A DNA stretch of 64,000 bases from Aquila chrysaetos chrysaetos (GCF_900496995.4 NC_044008.1:186001-250000), one strand, 5' to 3'. Shown: positions 49,155 to 61,332, numbered from the stretch's first letter. Notes: generated by a model not told the origin, from the sequence alone. Numbers and translations: made by a program.

Positions 49155-49630
49155 AAGTAACGGGCGGCGAGCCATCGGAGCAGAGGAAGCCTCGAGCGGT
49201 GGCTGGGGGAAGGCAGCAAGTGCTGGGAGGCAGAACACGCCGGGCAGTAGTGCATGCAAGGGACCGGCCATGCGCTGTGGAGAGTGTTGGGGAGAGAAAG
49301 CTGGCGTGCGCTCGGAGGCGGTGCGGATGGGGAGCACTGGAGGGGAGAGGGCGCAGCATCTGCTAACGGGTGGAAAGTGGTCCTAGCCCAAATGCAAAAT
49401 GGGAGGTTGTTAGAGTAGCAGTGCCTGCTTCAGTAAAGCAAAGGCATTTTCATTCTCTTCTGTTAGGAATGTTTTCGCATTAATTTTACATGTAACAAGG
49501 TGTTGTAGTTGCTGCAGGGAAAGCAGAGTCAAGGTTGTGCCACAAGTTGACCCGGGCGATGTTGGGGTGAGCACGGCGGCTCTGGACACTGCGCCGGTAG
49601 CGCTTGGTGGGGTCTCTCCAGCGTGCTTGG
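49155..49630. promoter_or_regulatory. Small CpG-rich pocket in AT-rich intron
   Basis: About 15 CpGs occur at 49155-49345 and another eight at 49550-49620, in an otherwise AT-rich and CpG-poor region. Retained CpG suggests an unmethylated regulatory element or a recently inserted sequence. No exon or protein was recognised. Confidence 0.4.
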
Positions 49631-49917
49631 AGGCTGAGGCCTCTTGGGTGAGGTGCAGATGACAAGTTGAATGGTAGCAGCTTAGATCACCTCCTTCTGG
49701 TGAGCACACATACCTCTGCTAGCACCTTGCTCTGTAGGATTTTCACCAAATTGTTATCTTCTGGGCTAGCTCACCTGCTGGTACTGCTAAGTATTTTGAG
49801 CAAAATACTAATATATACTAGGTAACTGGAATTAAGGCACATGCTTCAGGATGGACTTGTCCTTGTAAATTATGGATGTTTGTAGCAATGTAAAATGATT
49901 TGTGAAATGTTTTATTT

Positions 49918-50051
49918 AGAATCATAGAATCACAGAATGGTTTGAGTTGGAAGGGACCTTCAAAGCTCATCTAGTCCAACCCCCCTGCCCTGGGCAGGGA
50001 CATCTTCAACTAGATCAGGTTGCTCAGAGCCCTGTCCAACCTGACCTTGAA
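49918..50051 (-). mobile_element. CR1 LINE fragment, 3' end
   Basis: The + strand begins AGAATCATAGAATCACAGAA and continues with GGTTTGAGTTGGAAGGGACC, the reverse complement of the typical avian CR1 3' end with its short 8-bp terminal repeats. The fragment is 5'-truncated to about 130 bases, as is usual for CR1. Confidence 0.9.
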
Positions 50052-52284
50052 TTTGATAACAAAAAAGCTTAAAAATTAAGTAATGCATACTTTTAATATT
50101 TTCTTTCTCTGTATTTGTTGACGTTCATACTTCTTCTGTTGAAATCCTCCTTTTCCTTAGTGATGTTGATGAAAGGTCTGGATCTTCTCCTTAGAGTTTC
50201 AACAGTGTTTGTTTAATTGATATCCATGTTTTAGTTTGCATTAGACCAAAGTGAATGTATGGATAAGATTTTTCATGGTTAGTGACCATTTTTTTTCTTG
50301 CTGAGAAGCCTTTCTTAACACCAAGAAGCTGTAATTTTTATATCGTTGTTAGACTATTTTTAGTCCACTATGTTTCTCCAGATTCTTATTGCACAGACAT
50401 GTTCAATTCTTGTCTTTTTCTTCACTGGATTGGTTTAGAGTTTTTCCTACTTTTTGTGCTGTTGTGACCAAAGTAATTGCATCCTGCCTCAGGGTCTTTG
50501 TTTTCTGTGGGAAGCGTGGTATAAATTTCCATACAGACCCAAAGGAATCTGCAGTATTTAAATGCAGCAGTCTGCAAACTCTGCAGTTGCTAATAGAAGA
50601 AAAATGCAATTTTTTTAAACTGGGTAAAATATGGAAGTAACGCAGTCAATATTGGCCCTCCTAATACTGTTTAACTTACTATTAACTTCAGTTTATTTGT
50701 CAACTTGATATTCCTTTGTACGGCAGAATTTTTACTGAAAACATGGTAATATTGTAAAGTTGTCCTGCGTGAACCTGGAGGCTGCGGTTGCCTGGGAACA
50801 GTCAAGCTTTTGGGTTGCTGTTGGGAGGCTGCCAAGGCTCCGCATGTTGGACAAATACTGGCTGAATTGATCATCAGGGGAGTGGTTAATAAATTTATCA
50901 ACATTGTCATTATTTTTTTTAATTAAAAACCACTGAGCAGAGGAGCACGCATCTTCCAGCGTCTCTTTTGGCTTGCCAGCTGGCGCTGCTGCAAGCGTCG
51001 CTGCTCACCTGGCTGTTGGGATGCTTCTATGTGAGGGGGTGGGAAGGCAGCTGGGGGTGGCAGCCCCTTGACAAGCGCAGCTCGGCCAAAGGGGTTGTGT
51101 GACGGCACCTGCAGAGTCACCGGCCTTGGGACCCCCGGCCACAACAGCCCCTTATCTGAGGCCTCAGGAATGGCGGAGAACGGGGATGTGCCGGATTGAG
51201 CATCGTGTATCTCAGCCCATGGCAGTACGGTCCCTTTCGAGCATCCGGAGCTCGGGGTAGAGCCGCGCAAGGAGGCAGTAAGTGAGATGAAGAAACAAAC
51301 CAAATCAATAGCATAAAGTGTTGGGGAAGTTTCACAGAAGAATGGATCAGCAGGTGAGTGCTGAAGCAAACTGATTTAAAAAAACAAAACAGTAGGTAAT
51401 TACTGAAGGAATTTTAAGTATGGAGCAGATGAGTAGGTAGTAATAATGTGCATTTTCTTTTCACTCAAAACAGTTATTATATCGGGGAAAAGAGATTAGC
51501 AAGAAGAGGCTGTTGAAGCCGTCTTTTACAAAAGTCTTAGTGTCTATGTGGAGAGCTAAAGAAAGACCAATGAACTTGGATGTGGTATAGTAGTTATACC
51601 ATTAATGGAAAACAGGAAAATTTATCAGCTGGAAAATAATTTCTGGTGAGATTTAACCATTGCATTTTCAGAAGACAATGTCTCCCTACTCTTATTTTAA
51701 TTCTTTAATAAGAGAGAATGGATATAAGAGAGCTGACTGATGGGATTTATCAAAACTTCAAAACAGCTGGATGGAAGCACCTCTGAAAGGACTGTAGAAG
51801 TTACATGTGGAGAGCAGAAGAGCTGCAATGCACCTTGTGCTAGGCAAAGAGATCGGCATGGGAAAGCACGAACAAATGATGAATTCTTGTTTTCAGGAGA
51901 GTTTCGCAGGGTGCGGAGGGACAGGAGAGAAAACACCTTGGAATTTGTAACTTTGTTCAGAGTATTAATAATTTGAAGAGGAACATAGCAAGAAGGCGGA
52001 TGTGAGTGCAGTGACAGCGGGTCAGACCACTGGGGTCCAGCAAGCTGCTGTTGGGAGCAAGAGGCAGAGCTGTTGCTCCTGGAGGGGTAAGGACAAACCC
52101 TGGAGGAGTGAGGCAAGGGACACGCACCCGGTGACACCTCTGCAGGGAACCCTTCCAGCCTAAATCAGCAGTTGGCTTAGGGGCTCCCTGGGCCAGAGGT
52201 GGGTTACCTGGTAACCCCCAACTGATGTCTGTTCCAGAAAATTGCAGTACTATATTTTGAATGCATATCAGCTCTTTGTGCTTG
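50052..52284 (+). other. SHANK3: SHANK3 intron 1 with a GC-rich pocket at 50940-51300
   Basis: AT-rich unique sequence surrounds a GC-rich, CpG-containing block at 50940-51300. A possible upstream extension of the CR1 copy that starts near 52285 could not be confirmed. No exon recognised. Confidence 0.4.
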
Positions 52285-53550
52285 CATCAAGGGCGGGGAA
52301 AAAGGAAGCGCTGGGGAACTAGTGGCTTCTTGGCCTCACCTTGGTCCCTGGGAAGGTGATGGAACAAATCCCCTTGGAAGCCCTGGCCAGGCACACGAAG
52401 GACAGAAGGTGACTGGGAATAGCCAGCATGGATTTACCAAGGTTAAATTGTACCCAACCAACCTGACTGCTTTCTCCAAAGGTGTGGCTGGCTCTGAATA
52501 AGGGGAGCGCAGGAAGGGTTGTCAATCCTGGGCTTAGGGAGGTGTTCATTGTGGTCGCACGCAGCATCCTTATTGCAAAATGGGACAGGCATGGTTTGGG
52601 CAGGTGGACAACGAAGTAGGTGGAAAGCTGCCTGGACCACCAGGCTCAAAGGGTGGTGATGGGCCATACGGAGTCCAGCTGGTGGCTGGTTATGATCCCA
52701 TTCCTCAGGGATGGATACAGATCTGGTCCTTTTTGGTACCTTCATTGGCCTCCAGGACGATGGGAGGGAGATCCGTCACCAGCCTTGGGAGCAGCCGACA
52801 GGCGGGAGGGCAGGGCTGCTCATCCGCGGGACCTCCCCAGGCTGGAGAAATGGGCCGATGGAGACTGCCGGGGCTTGGCCAGGACAAGCACCAGATCCTG
52901 CCCGTGGGCTGCAGCAGCCCTGTGCAGCTGGACAGGACGGAGTGACTGGCTTCCCTGAGAAAGCCGGGGGGATCCCAAGGACCCGGCGCTGGCAGCACCC
53001 TCGGGCAACGGAGGCCAAGCACCTCGCGGGCGGTGATGGCTGGAGGGCAGCCGGCAGGGCGAAGGCAGGGATTGCTGCCTGCTGCTCAGCGCTGGTGAGA
53101 CCTGTCAGGATACTGGGGCCAGACTGGGCTCACCAGCGCAGGATGGACATTGAAGTAGTGTGGTGGGTCCCGTGGGGGCCTCGGGAAGGTCGGGGCTGGA
53201 GCACGGGAGGTTGGAGGAGAGGCTGAGCATGGGGTTTGCTCAGCCCAGAGAGGAGAAGGTGAAGGGGAGACCCTACTGCAGCCTGCGGCTCGCTGACGGG
53301 TGGGGAGAGAGGACAGAGCCAGGCTCCTCTCCGAGGTGACAGGACGGGACGAGAGGCACAAGCTGCAGCCAGGGACGTCCTCCCTTCGTGCCAGGAAAAG
53401 CCCTTCACCGGAGGTCGGTTGGACATGGACTGGGGCCCAGAGAGGCTGTGGGGTCTCTGGCCTTGGAGATGCTCAGCACTCATCCAGCCACAGCCCCGAG
53501 CAGCTGCCTGCCCTGAGCCAGACCAGCTTTCTCCAGGACCCTTCCCCTGG
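52285..53550 (+). mobile_element. CR1 LINE copy, reverse-transcriptase region to 3' end (decayed)
   Basis: Successive segments follow the CR1 ORF2 order. They include CACCTTGGTCCCTGGGAAGG, CAGCATGGATTTACCAAGG, a CCAACCAACCTGACTGC segment, GGAGAAATGGGCCGATGG and CTGCTCAGCGCTGGTGAG, and finally the GAGGCTGTGGGGTCTCTGGC region and a worn 3' end. Many substitutions, indels and stops break the frame. The CpG-rich composition of parts of it raises local GC and creates spurious open frames. Confidence 0.85.
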
Positions 53551-54893
53551 CGTGAGCCTGTGACTTGCTGGTGTGTAGCTCCACAGTGAACACATGCCAG
53601 GTAATAAGGAAATACCAATTCTTTGTTTTGCTTTGGCTCTACTAGTTTCACTTAATACCCTCCCAAGTTTTGCTTTGAAAGAGCCTTTATTGCTGGTGGG
53701 TAGGAGTTAGTGTATTTTAACAGAATGAATGTAATTGTAACAAACAAGGTGTATGTGCAAAATCTTGGAGTCTTAAGTATGAAGAAAAAGGATCCAACCA
53801 CAAAATTAGACTGGTTGTTGAGACCTCAAGGCAGAGGGGGTGTAGGTTAATGTGAGATGGGAGAAGCTGTAGCTTTGAAGAAAAGTGTGGTAGTAAACTG
53901 TAACCCAAGAGTTATTGCTGCAATTAAGAGTCAGATCTGGGTAGGGTGCTCTGACTGGGTTAAGCCAAATGCCCGATGATGCACACCATGCTGATTTGTG
54001 GTTATGACTATGCAAGTGAAGGTACCTGGGAGACCAATTTGGAGTCGATTGCCAGAGCCCGGCGGCATGCTGTTGAGCAGATCAGTGCGAGTGTGTCTAA
54101 TGAAGATGTCCTATCTGTCACCTTGTCTTGTGGTGTTTGCATCAGTTCCCAAGGAGATAATACCTGTTTATCTTTTCCATGCCACTTTTGGTTTTGTCAT
54201 GCTCCTTCTCAGTCTTCTGTTTCCCAGACTGAAGAGTCTTGTCTATTTAGTTGAGCCTCACATGGATGCCACTTGAGGCCATTGATCTTTTCTCCCTTGT
54301 CTGCACCTTTTCCACTTCTGGTATGACCTTTCTGAAAGGGGAGCTGGGACTGCAGGTGGCCTTGAGGAGAGAGGCATACCAGGGGCTCACGCAGTGATGC
54401 GGTGGCACTTTCTGTTCCTTTGATCCCTGCTATTCTGTCGGGCACCTGCTGAGCATTGATTGCTGTGGTGGGGTTGCAGGACTGCCGGCCACAGCCAGGC
54501 AACAGACAGCTCAGAGCCTATTGTTGTTAGCATTTTACTTGCGTGGGGGGTTGATCTGCTGTAGTCTTCAGCCGTTTGGCTCTGTGAGGTCCTTCTGCTG
54601 GGTTTTGCAGTCGACTCTCAGTTGTGCTACACCAGGTACCTTAGTTGTTGTCTCACAGTTCGCCTCTCCTTCCCAGACCATTCCAGACCTGTGAGCAGCA
54701 CAGGCACTGGCATGAATCCTGTGGGACTCTGCCATGAAAACTGCCTGCTTGATCCTGCCTACCCTCCATGGCACATCTTGCTCAGCTGTCTGTGTGGGTG
54801 AGACCCTTCCCTCTCCTCCCTGCACAGTAGAGCTATTCAGCTACACAAAGCTATCTGTAACAGCTCAAGCCCAGAGAGCAGGTTCAGCAGGAC
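53551..54893 (+). other. SHANK3: SHANK3 intron 1, nothing recognised
   Basis: Moderate-GC unique sequence between the CR1 copy and the solo LTR. No exon, RNA gene or repeat family recognised. Confidence 0.45.
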
Positions 54894-55457
54894 TGTCCTG
54901 GTTTCGGCTGGGATAGAGTTAACTTTCTTTCTAGTAGTTGTTATAGTGTTATGTTTTGGGTTCAATATGAGAAGAATGTTGATAACACACTGATGTTTTC
55001 AGTTGTTGCTCAGTAGTGTTTAGACTCAGTCAAGGAGTTTTCAGCTTCTCATGCCCAGCCAGCAAGATGGCTGGAGGGGCACAAGAAGTTGGGAGGGGAC
55101 ACAGCCGGGACAGCTGACCCAAACTGGCCAAAGGGATATCCCATATGATGTGACATCATACCCAGTATATAAACTGGGGGGAGTTGACCTGGGGAGGGGA
55201 TTGCTGCTCGGGAACTAGCTGGGCATCGGTTGGCGAGTGGTGGGCAATTGCATTGTGCATTGCTTGTTTTGTATATCTTAGTAGTAGTATTATTATTTTT
55301 CTTTTTTTGTCCCATTAAACTGTCTTTATCTCACGAGTTTTACTTCCCCTGCCCCCCCCCCCCCCCCCCCGATTCTCTCTGCCATCCCACTGGGTGTGGG
55401 GGGAGTGAGCGAGTAGCTGTGTGGTACTTAGTTGCTGGCTGGGGTTAAACAATGACA
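54894..55457 (+). mobile_element. Solo LTR of an avian endogenous retrovirus
   Basis: A 564-base element starts TGTCCTGGTTTCGGCTGGGA and ends in GGGGTTAAACAATGACA, giving the TG...CA ends of an LTR. It carries a TATA box (TATATAAA, 55166-55173) and a polyadenylation signal (ATTAAA, 55314-55319). Flanking bases AGGAC (54889-54893) and GGGAC (55458-55462) look like a 5-base target-site duplication with one change. No internal retroviral sequence is present, so this is a recombined solo LTR. The family is widespread in neoavian genomes as I recall it; its exact Repbase name needs a library search. It is in the same orientation as SHANK3. Confidence 0.9.
55352..55370 (+). repeat. Poly-C tract (19 C) inside the LTR
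   Basis: Homopolymer within the 3' part of the solo LTR, where related copies have a short C-rich stretch. Its length is likely to vary and to be prone to sequencing error. Confidence 0.85.
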
Positions 55458-55632
55458 GGGACCTAATCAATAACACAAGCATAAAATCCCCAATGGATAA
55501 GGATCAGTGTTGATGATGAAAAATAAGGCGCATTAAAGAGAGAAACATGAATTCCTTTAATGCCTGTGCAATAGGCTAAACTGAACATGTCAACACTGGA
55601 AAGGGACTTGGAGTAATGTAAGAAATTTAGGT

Positions 55633-55669
55633 CCTTATGGATCATAAGGATCATAAAGATCCATAAGGA
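55633..55669. repeat. Inverted repeat around GATCCATAAGG
   Basis: CCTTATGGATC (55633-55643) and its exact complement GATCCATAAGG (55659-55669) flank a 15-base loop. Related GATC-ATAA words recur at 55713-55745. Confidence 0.7.
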
Positions 55670-55894
55670 GCTAAGCTTACATTTACCGCTCAGTTCTTTC
55701 ATTAACAACCTGGTCCATAAAGATCTTGCGGATCAATCCATAAGAAATGTTAGAAATGACTGTTTTGCAATACGCTAAGTATAAAAATACAGAAGCAGGA
55801 GTAAATATATTACCTCTGCTGACAATTTTTTCATATAACTGAAAGCAGTAGTGGAGTTACGAATAAAGATGTGAGCATAGGTGCCATAAATAAG

Positions 55895-56078
55895 AGCACA
55901 AAAAAGCCCCACTGGGCCAAACCAGTGGTCTGTCTGACCCAGTATCCATCTCTAGCAGTGGCCAAAGGACATGCTGTTCAGGGAATGCACAAAGTCTGGC
56001 CACTTTCTGCAGCCCGTTCTCTGTATGCTCTTCCTGTTTCAACAACTGCTGGTTTAGGGTTATTAGAGGCTGCATCCC
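55895..56078 (-). mobile_element. Old CR1-related interspersed repeat
   Basis: The run CCAGTGGTCTGTCTGACCCA, then GTATCCATCTCTAGCAGTGG and GTTTAGGGTTATTAGAGGC, matches a repeat that is very common in turtles, crocodiles and birds and usually reads as the antisense 3' end of an old CR1 family. Orientation is given on that basis and the family is uncertain. Confidence 0.55.
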
Positions 56079-56079
56079 C

Positions 56080-56127
56080 ATCTTCTCTCTCTCTCTTTCT
56101 CCCCCCCCCCCCCCCTTTTTTTTTTTT
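56080..56127 (+). repeat. (CT)n, poly-C and poly-T compound tract
   Basis: A CT-rich run is followed by 15 C (56101-56115) and 12 T (56116-56127). It directly follows the old CR1-related repeat. Confidence 0.9.
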
Positions 56128-56469
56128 ACACACATGTAGAACAAATTAGACCTGGCCCCATCAAAATAAATTATCCTTTAATTCATTCAAATGCAGAGTT
56201 TTGCACGTAACTAAGGACTAATGCCAGATCTAGAAAACAGGGAGCTGTATCCTGGAAAGGATGTGGGGTTTGGCTGTCTGAAAGGAATGAAGTGGTCAAA
56301 GTAAACTGAACCCAAACTGCCACATGCTTCAGTGAAAAGCACTAATGTGATGCCTGGAGAGGGAAGCAAGGGGATAGTGAGTTGAGGTGAGGACAATATT
56401 TTATAGCTGTATATGACAGCTGGGAGACAGATGCTGAAATATTGCCTCTGGCTTTGATTCTGCACTTTA

Positions 56470-56975
56470 AAAAGTGTATTTAAAATTAAAGAGGGTGCTG
56501 AAAAGAGCAACAGAAATTATTTGAGATCTGGAGAAAATGCACTACAATTTATGAACATCAGCCTCTTCTGCTTACCCTAAACAAGACTAAGAGATGACAG
56601 TGTTAAATGGGGGCTACCAGTGTAGCAAGAAACTGAGTACTAAAGAGCTATTCAGTATCACAGAGAAAGATATAACAGGAAATAATGATTGTATTGGAAG
56701 TTTAAACAAGGGAAATCAAATGAGAACTAAGACATACATTTTTAATTGAGGATGACTGTTTGCTTATTAATTTATCCAAGGAGGGAGTGTGGTTTCCATC
56801 CTGTGATGTTTTTAGACTCAAGTTGGATGGTTTTCAGGAAACTGTTAGCCAAATTCAAGTAATTTAGTTCATTATGGGAGTTACTGGTTGAAACTTAGGG
56901 GGCAGTGATACATTGCTCAGATGAGATGATCTTAAAGGTCCTCTTGGCTTTGAATTTGCTGAATCAGAGGGCATG
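56470..56975 (+). mobile_element. Old CR1 fragment, 3' end
   Basis: The order of a GAGGGTGCTGAAAAGAGC-type start, CAGCCTCTTCTGCTTACCC, CAAGTTGGATGGTTTTCAGG and finally GATGATCTTAAAGGTCCTC fits the 3' end of a diverged CR1 in sense orientation, lacking the fresh 8-bp terminal repeats. Divergence is much higher than in the two antisense copies at 49918 and 61333. Confidence 0.6.
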
Positions 56976-58914
56976 CTGAATATGTGCTACAAAGGCAACT
57001 ACAGTATGCTCTTTTCACTGGTTTCTTCCATTCTCTAGTCAAACTTGATTTCATTTGCTCCTTTATACTGAGCAGTTCTGTATCTCTTTTGCATGTATTT
57101 ATTAGGACCTATCTATCCAACTAGCATGTCTCAGTCTTGATGCTGGATGAAGAGAAGAGCTTATTCCCTCTTCTGCAGAAGAAGCTTTGCTCTTCATGGC
57201 TGTTTTTCAGCCCTAGATAGAGCTAAAGCTTCCCAGGTCCTCATTTTCTAACTGATCACAAGTTAGACGGGTGACTGTGGTTGTGGTGTTGCAGTGAGCC
57301 AAGCAGGAAACATTCCCAGGTCTCTGAAGGTAATAGTCATCTCTTTAACCTGTCTCGGGCTCATTGGTGGGGTCAGCTTGATTTACAGATCCAACACTTT
57401 CGCATTTCCCTCTGTGCTGTCTTTTCTGTATGAAGAGTTCAGCAGTTGGATGGAACTGGCTGGCGATTTTGCTCTTCAGCAGTCCTTTCCATGCAGGTGG
57501 CTAATAACAAAGCTGTTGTAGCTGTATGTAAGAGGGAGATTTTGTCTGAACCAGTCACTTAGAGTTAATCAGGAGTTGAATCTCTTTAAACATTCATTTC
57601 AAGCTGCGTTTGTATCAGAGGCAGCTGCTCCTCTGAAAGCACTGATTGGTGGGACTATAGGATGGGGCTGGTTGTCACTGTCAGTACTACTGAAGAGTTG
57701 TAATAAGGGGGCTCTTGGACTCCTATTTTTTAAATAGAAGTAACTGGATGGCTTCCTGTCTCAGGCAATGGATTCTGGAGGATGATACAACAGCCAGCAA
57801 CATCCTTCCAGACTGGCTCATAAGCAGCAACCGTTTCGCTGGAAAACCCGAAAAGCCAAAATACTTGTTATCTACAGCACGCAACTCTGCAAGAAGGGCT
57901 CGTGCACTGGGCACTTTCCTGCTGGGAGCTGAGAACCTCCCTCCTGCTCTTTATCTTGTTTCCTTTGGTGGAGGCAGCTTCTCCCAGCGTGGTGTTTAGC
58001 ACAGTGGATGGCAGGGCCAGAGCTTTCCTCAGGAGGTGATCTAAGCCCAGAAATTCCTGTTGTTTCGCCAGCATACATAACTTGCTCTCTAAGTTTGCCT
58101 TTTGCCAGCATCCAGTGCACAGAAAGCTTGCACTGATTTCTCCTCTCCACCACTAAAATGCAGAGTGGTGGTTGCTCTGCCCTGGTCCCTGCAGAGCCCA
58201 GCTTCTTCTCTGGACCATGGCCATGAAGGGAAACAAGCTGCAGCAGTGATGGTCAACCCATCCCATGGTCCCTGGCCAGGGGCCGACCGCATGTGGGGGC
58301 TGCTGCTGGCTCCCCAGCCTCTGCCCCGCAGGGCTGGTGGTGGGTGTGAGGCGTTGCTGGTGGGAGTGCTCTGCACGATTCCCGTTCAGGGCTGTCTTGT
58401 GGCTCTGATCCCTTCTCCCACCGGTGTACGAGTGAGGCCAGGAGGATCCTGTGGGATTTCACACGCTGCAGGGGACCAGTGATGTCTGCACCAGATCTCA
58501 GGAAGAGCTTGCTGCTGAAACTGCTGCTTAAGAAGATAGGCTTTTAAAGAGTATTTGGGAACTAAAAATGTATAATTGTAGAAAACCAAGGATAATCTTT
58601 TAAGGAAAGGTGAAAAAGTTACCTGGGCTTGTTTGTTTTATACATAGCGTCTGTTCCTGTAACTTCGTCCCAGTCCTGGTGTTACAAGGAGCCACTGCTC
58701 ACTTGGTGGAAGCGCCTGGCTCATGCTGCGGAGTGCTGCATGCTCCTCTGGGACGCTTTGCTTCAGCTCCGAGTTCAGATGTGGTGTGTTTGTCCTGTGC
58801 AGACCGCTCGGTGCCTCTGGTCACCTTTGTCTTCTTTCCCTTTACCTTTTTCCTGTTTCTGTTGTTTCCTGAAAGACAGGGCCACCGGACCTGCACGTGA
58901 TGTAGAAGATCTGG
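56976..58914 (+). other. SHANK3: SHANK3 intron 1, nothing recognised
   Basis: Unique sequence of moderate GC. The minus strand shows a charged, lysine-rich reading at 58699-58896 that may belong with the decayed segment to its right. No splice-flanked exon was recognised. Confidence 0.4.
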
Positions 58915-61195
58915 ATGTGCTGCCAGTTCATGAGTGTCAGAGCAGCTCTTTCTACATCACTTCAGCACAGGCCCCATGTCACTCTGCTGATGAACTCCCA
59001 TGTCAGGAAACCTGCCTGGTTGACCTTCACCTTTGTTTACTATCTTCCTTGTCGGTTAGGGATCCAAAGGAGTGCTTTCTTGCTTCTGGCACTTCAGTTT
59101 ACGGCAGCAAGGGACCTTGCTGAAAACATTTTGGAAACGTGCGTGTGTATTGGTAAGCAGGCTGGCCTTATTCTGGTAGGCGTGGGTTTCCTCCAGGCTC
59201 TCGTTGTAGGTGTGAGGCATGACTTCACAGAAAACAAGCAGATTTTTCAGCAATGTAAATGTTTGTCGCAGTTCCTGTCCGTGTTCCTGGGACAGAGGCC
59301 AGGCCTTTGTGCCCAGAGCACAGCAGAATCGTGGAGCCGCTCCTGGGTATCAGCGTCTCCTGCCTGTGCTCTGCTCCTGGGAGGGTTTACACGACGCGGT
59401 GCAGAGCACAGCCAGCGCTGTGCACAGGCAGTCAGCACCACTTGCAGTTGTGCTCTCAAATCTGCCGTGCTCATGCATCCGATGGGGAGCTTTTCTTCCT
59501 CATCTGCAAGACCCTTTGTGTTGACATCCGTTGCGATGGTGACCAGCAAGGAGCCCTCCTGCAGCTGGTCCTCACAGGAGGAGCTCCAGGACTCCTCCCT
59601 GGATGACTCTCATGCCTTGGTTGCTTGCCGGCCTCACCCACTTTCCGTCAGGCTCCCCTGTTCCTCTGCGTTTGTTAGTTTTGATGACTTCAATGCCATT
59701 ATCATTTTGCATGTGGTGTGGCAGGATTGTGCTCTTCTCTCTTCCCGTTTAGAGGCAACTCCCATTTTCTAAAGAAAATCTTTTACTTCTGATAGATACC
59801 TCTGCTCTGTTGGTTTGGCTGCTCCATCTTTCTGTAGGGGCCTCTTAGAGGCTGTTTTTTCATTTTTGCCATACATTTGCTCAGAGCTTCTAAGGTGATA
59901 TTATGAAATATACTCCCTGCTGCCTGCAAGCACATCACCTTTTCAACTGCTTCTTTTTAATTTCCTTTCAAGTCTTTCTCATTTGTGTGCTCTTCGATGA
60001 AGAATTTTTGGCTTTTTTTGCTCTTAAGGGATTGTTGAATGTAAGTTCTTGATTGTCATTATTGCAGGGTGGCTCTTGAATAGATCTTGTCTGTCATCCT
60101 GTGCGTTGCTGAGGATTGAATCTGAAGCTCTGAGCTCTTTCTTCTTCAGAAAGGAGTCATCTGTGCTGTCTAAAAGTTGAGAAGCTGTACCATTTTCTTT
60201 CAGGAGTTGTTCCTAAGGCTTTGATTGTTGTGATCAGAGCTTATAATTGTATGGAAGAAATTATCGCTTGTAACTGCAAACCGGAGTAGCAACGTCTTCT
60301 GAAAGCTGCTCCCACCCTGCCCTCCCCTGAGCCTGCCTGCCGGCTCTGAGACCTGCCCCGGCTGCAGGGTGGGCTCTGTGGGTGCTGTGCCATGCCGGCT
60401 GGCACACCAGACGGGCACTGCCACGGTGTGCTCCCTGCGGAAGTGCTTCCTTCGGCTCCCTGGGATCCCTCCCGGGTCTTCTGGGGACTGACACCAGGAA
60501 CAGCGCTGAGCCTCTTGATTCGGGAGAGTGTCAAGAGGAAGGGGCAGAGACCTCTCCTTCCCCTGCGGGTTCGGGACTGTACAAGGCAATTTGGTTCCTT
60601 TTAAAATTACTGTTGACTTGAGTGTCCAAACCCTCAGGGTTGGAAGCTACTTGCAGCCCGCGTGAGCTGCTGTGAAGTGCTGTCTCGGGGCTGGATCTCT
60701 CTGTGCAGTAGTGGCAGGTGCCCCATGCTGTCCGAGCTCCCTCTGCCTGATGGAGACGGGAGCAGTGTCAGACAGGACATCTGCAGCTCGGGCACCCAAG
60801 CCCTGCTCTGCCTGGGATCAGCCCAGTGCCGGTGTGGGAGCTACCGGGGTTGTCCCGGCTGTGCGGGAGGCCAGAGGAGAGCAACGCATCCCTCTGAGAC
60901 GGAAAGCGGAGAAGCCCTCACTGCTGTGGCTCCTGGAGCAAAGCAAGCCCTGTGCCCCCATGCACAGAGCAGCTTTTTCCTGCTAATTGCTGCAGACTTC
61001 AGACCTAAGGCTGCACAAAGCTATCTCTTGCAGCCCTTCTGGCAGGGGTTTGTGGGATTAGCCTCATGTTTTTTGGATTGCTCCCAGAGTGGCTGTGCTG
61101 CATCATGGAGTGGAATAAGCAAGTTTAGTTGCAGGATCTCTGATATGAGAAAGTCATTAATACCTGTGATGGTGTTTGAAGAAACAGAGTCATAA
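58915..61195 (-). pseudogene. Possible decayed coding sequence on the minus strand
   Basis: A + strand frame is open for 285 codons (58915-59772), longer than expected at local GC of about 50%, although its peptide is unlike a globular protein. In the exactly opposed minus register, 59056-59253 and the bases above it read like protein (for example LLVFCEVMPHTYNESLEE). Further minus-strand readings, in changing frames and broken by stops, include a run near 60020-60220 (LLDSTDDSFLKKKELRASD) and one near 61030-61195 (SNTITGINDFLISEILQLN). No protein family, poly-A tail or start was recognised. It may be a processed pseudogene or chance. Confidence 0.2.
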
Positions 61196-61332
61196 GAGAC
61201 ATTTAAGTAGCTGGATTATGCCCACAAAGAGCTGGTGCAGTGTTTTGACCTCACAGCTGAAGTAGGCATTTTCTTCCTTCTGATTTCTGACATAGGTTAA
61301 AGACAGAAAGAGACACACTGCAGGGTGGAAGT

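Noticed and set aside
59430..59450. Second RE1-like site TCAGCACCACTTGCAG
   Set aside because: Left half fits but the right half (GGACAG) does not.
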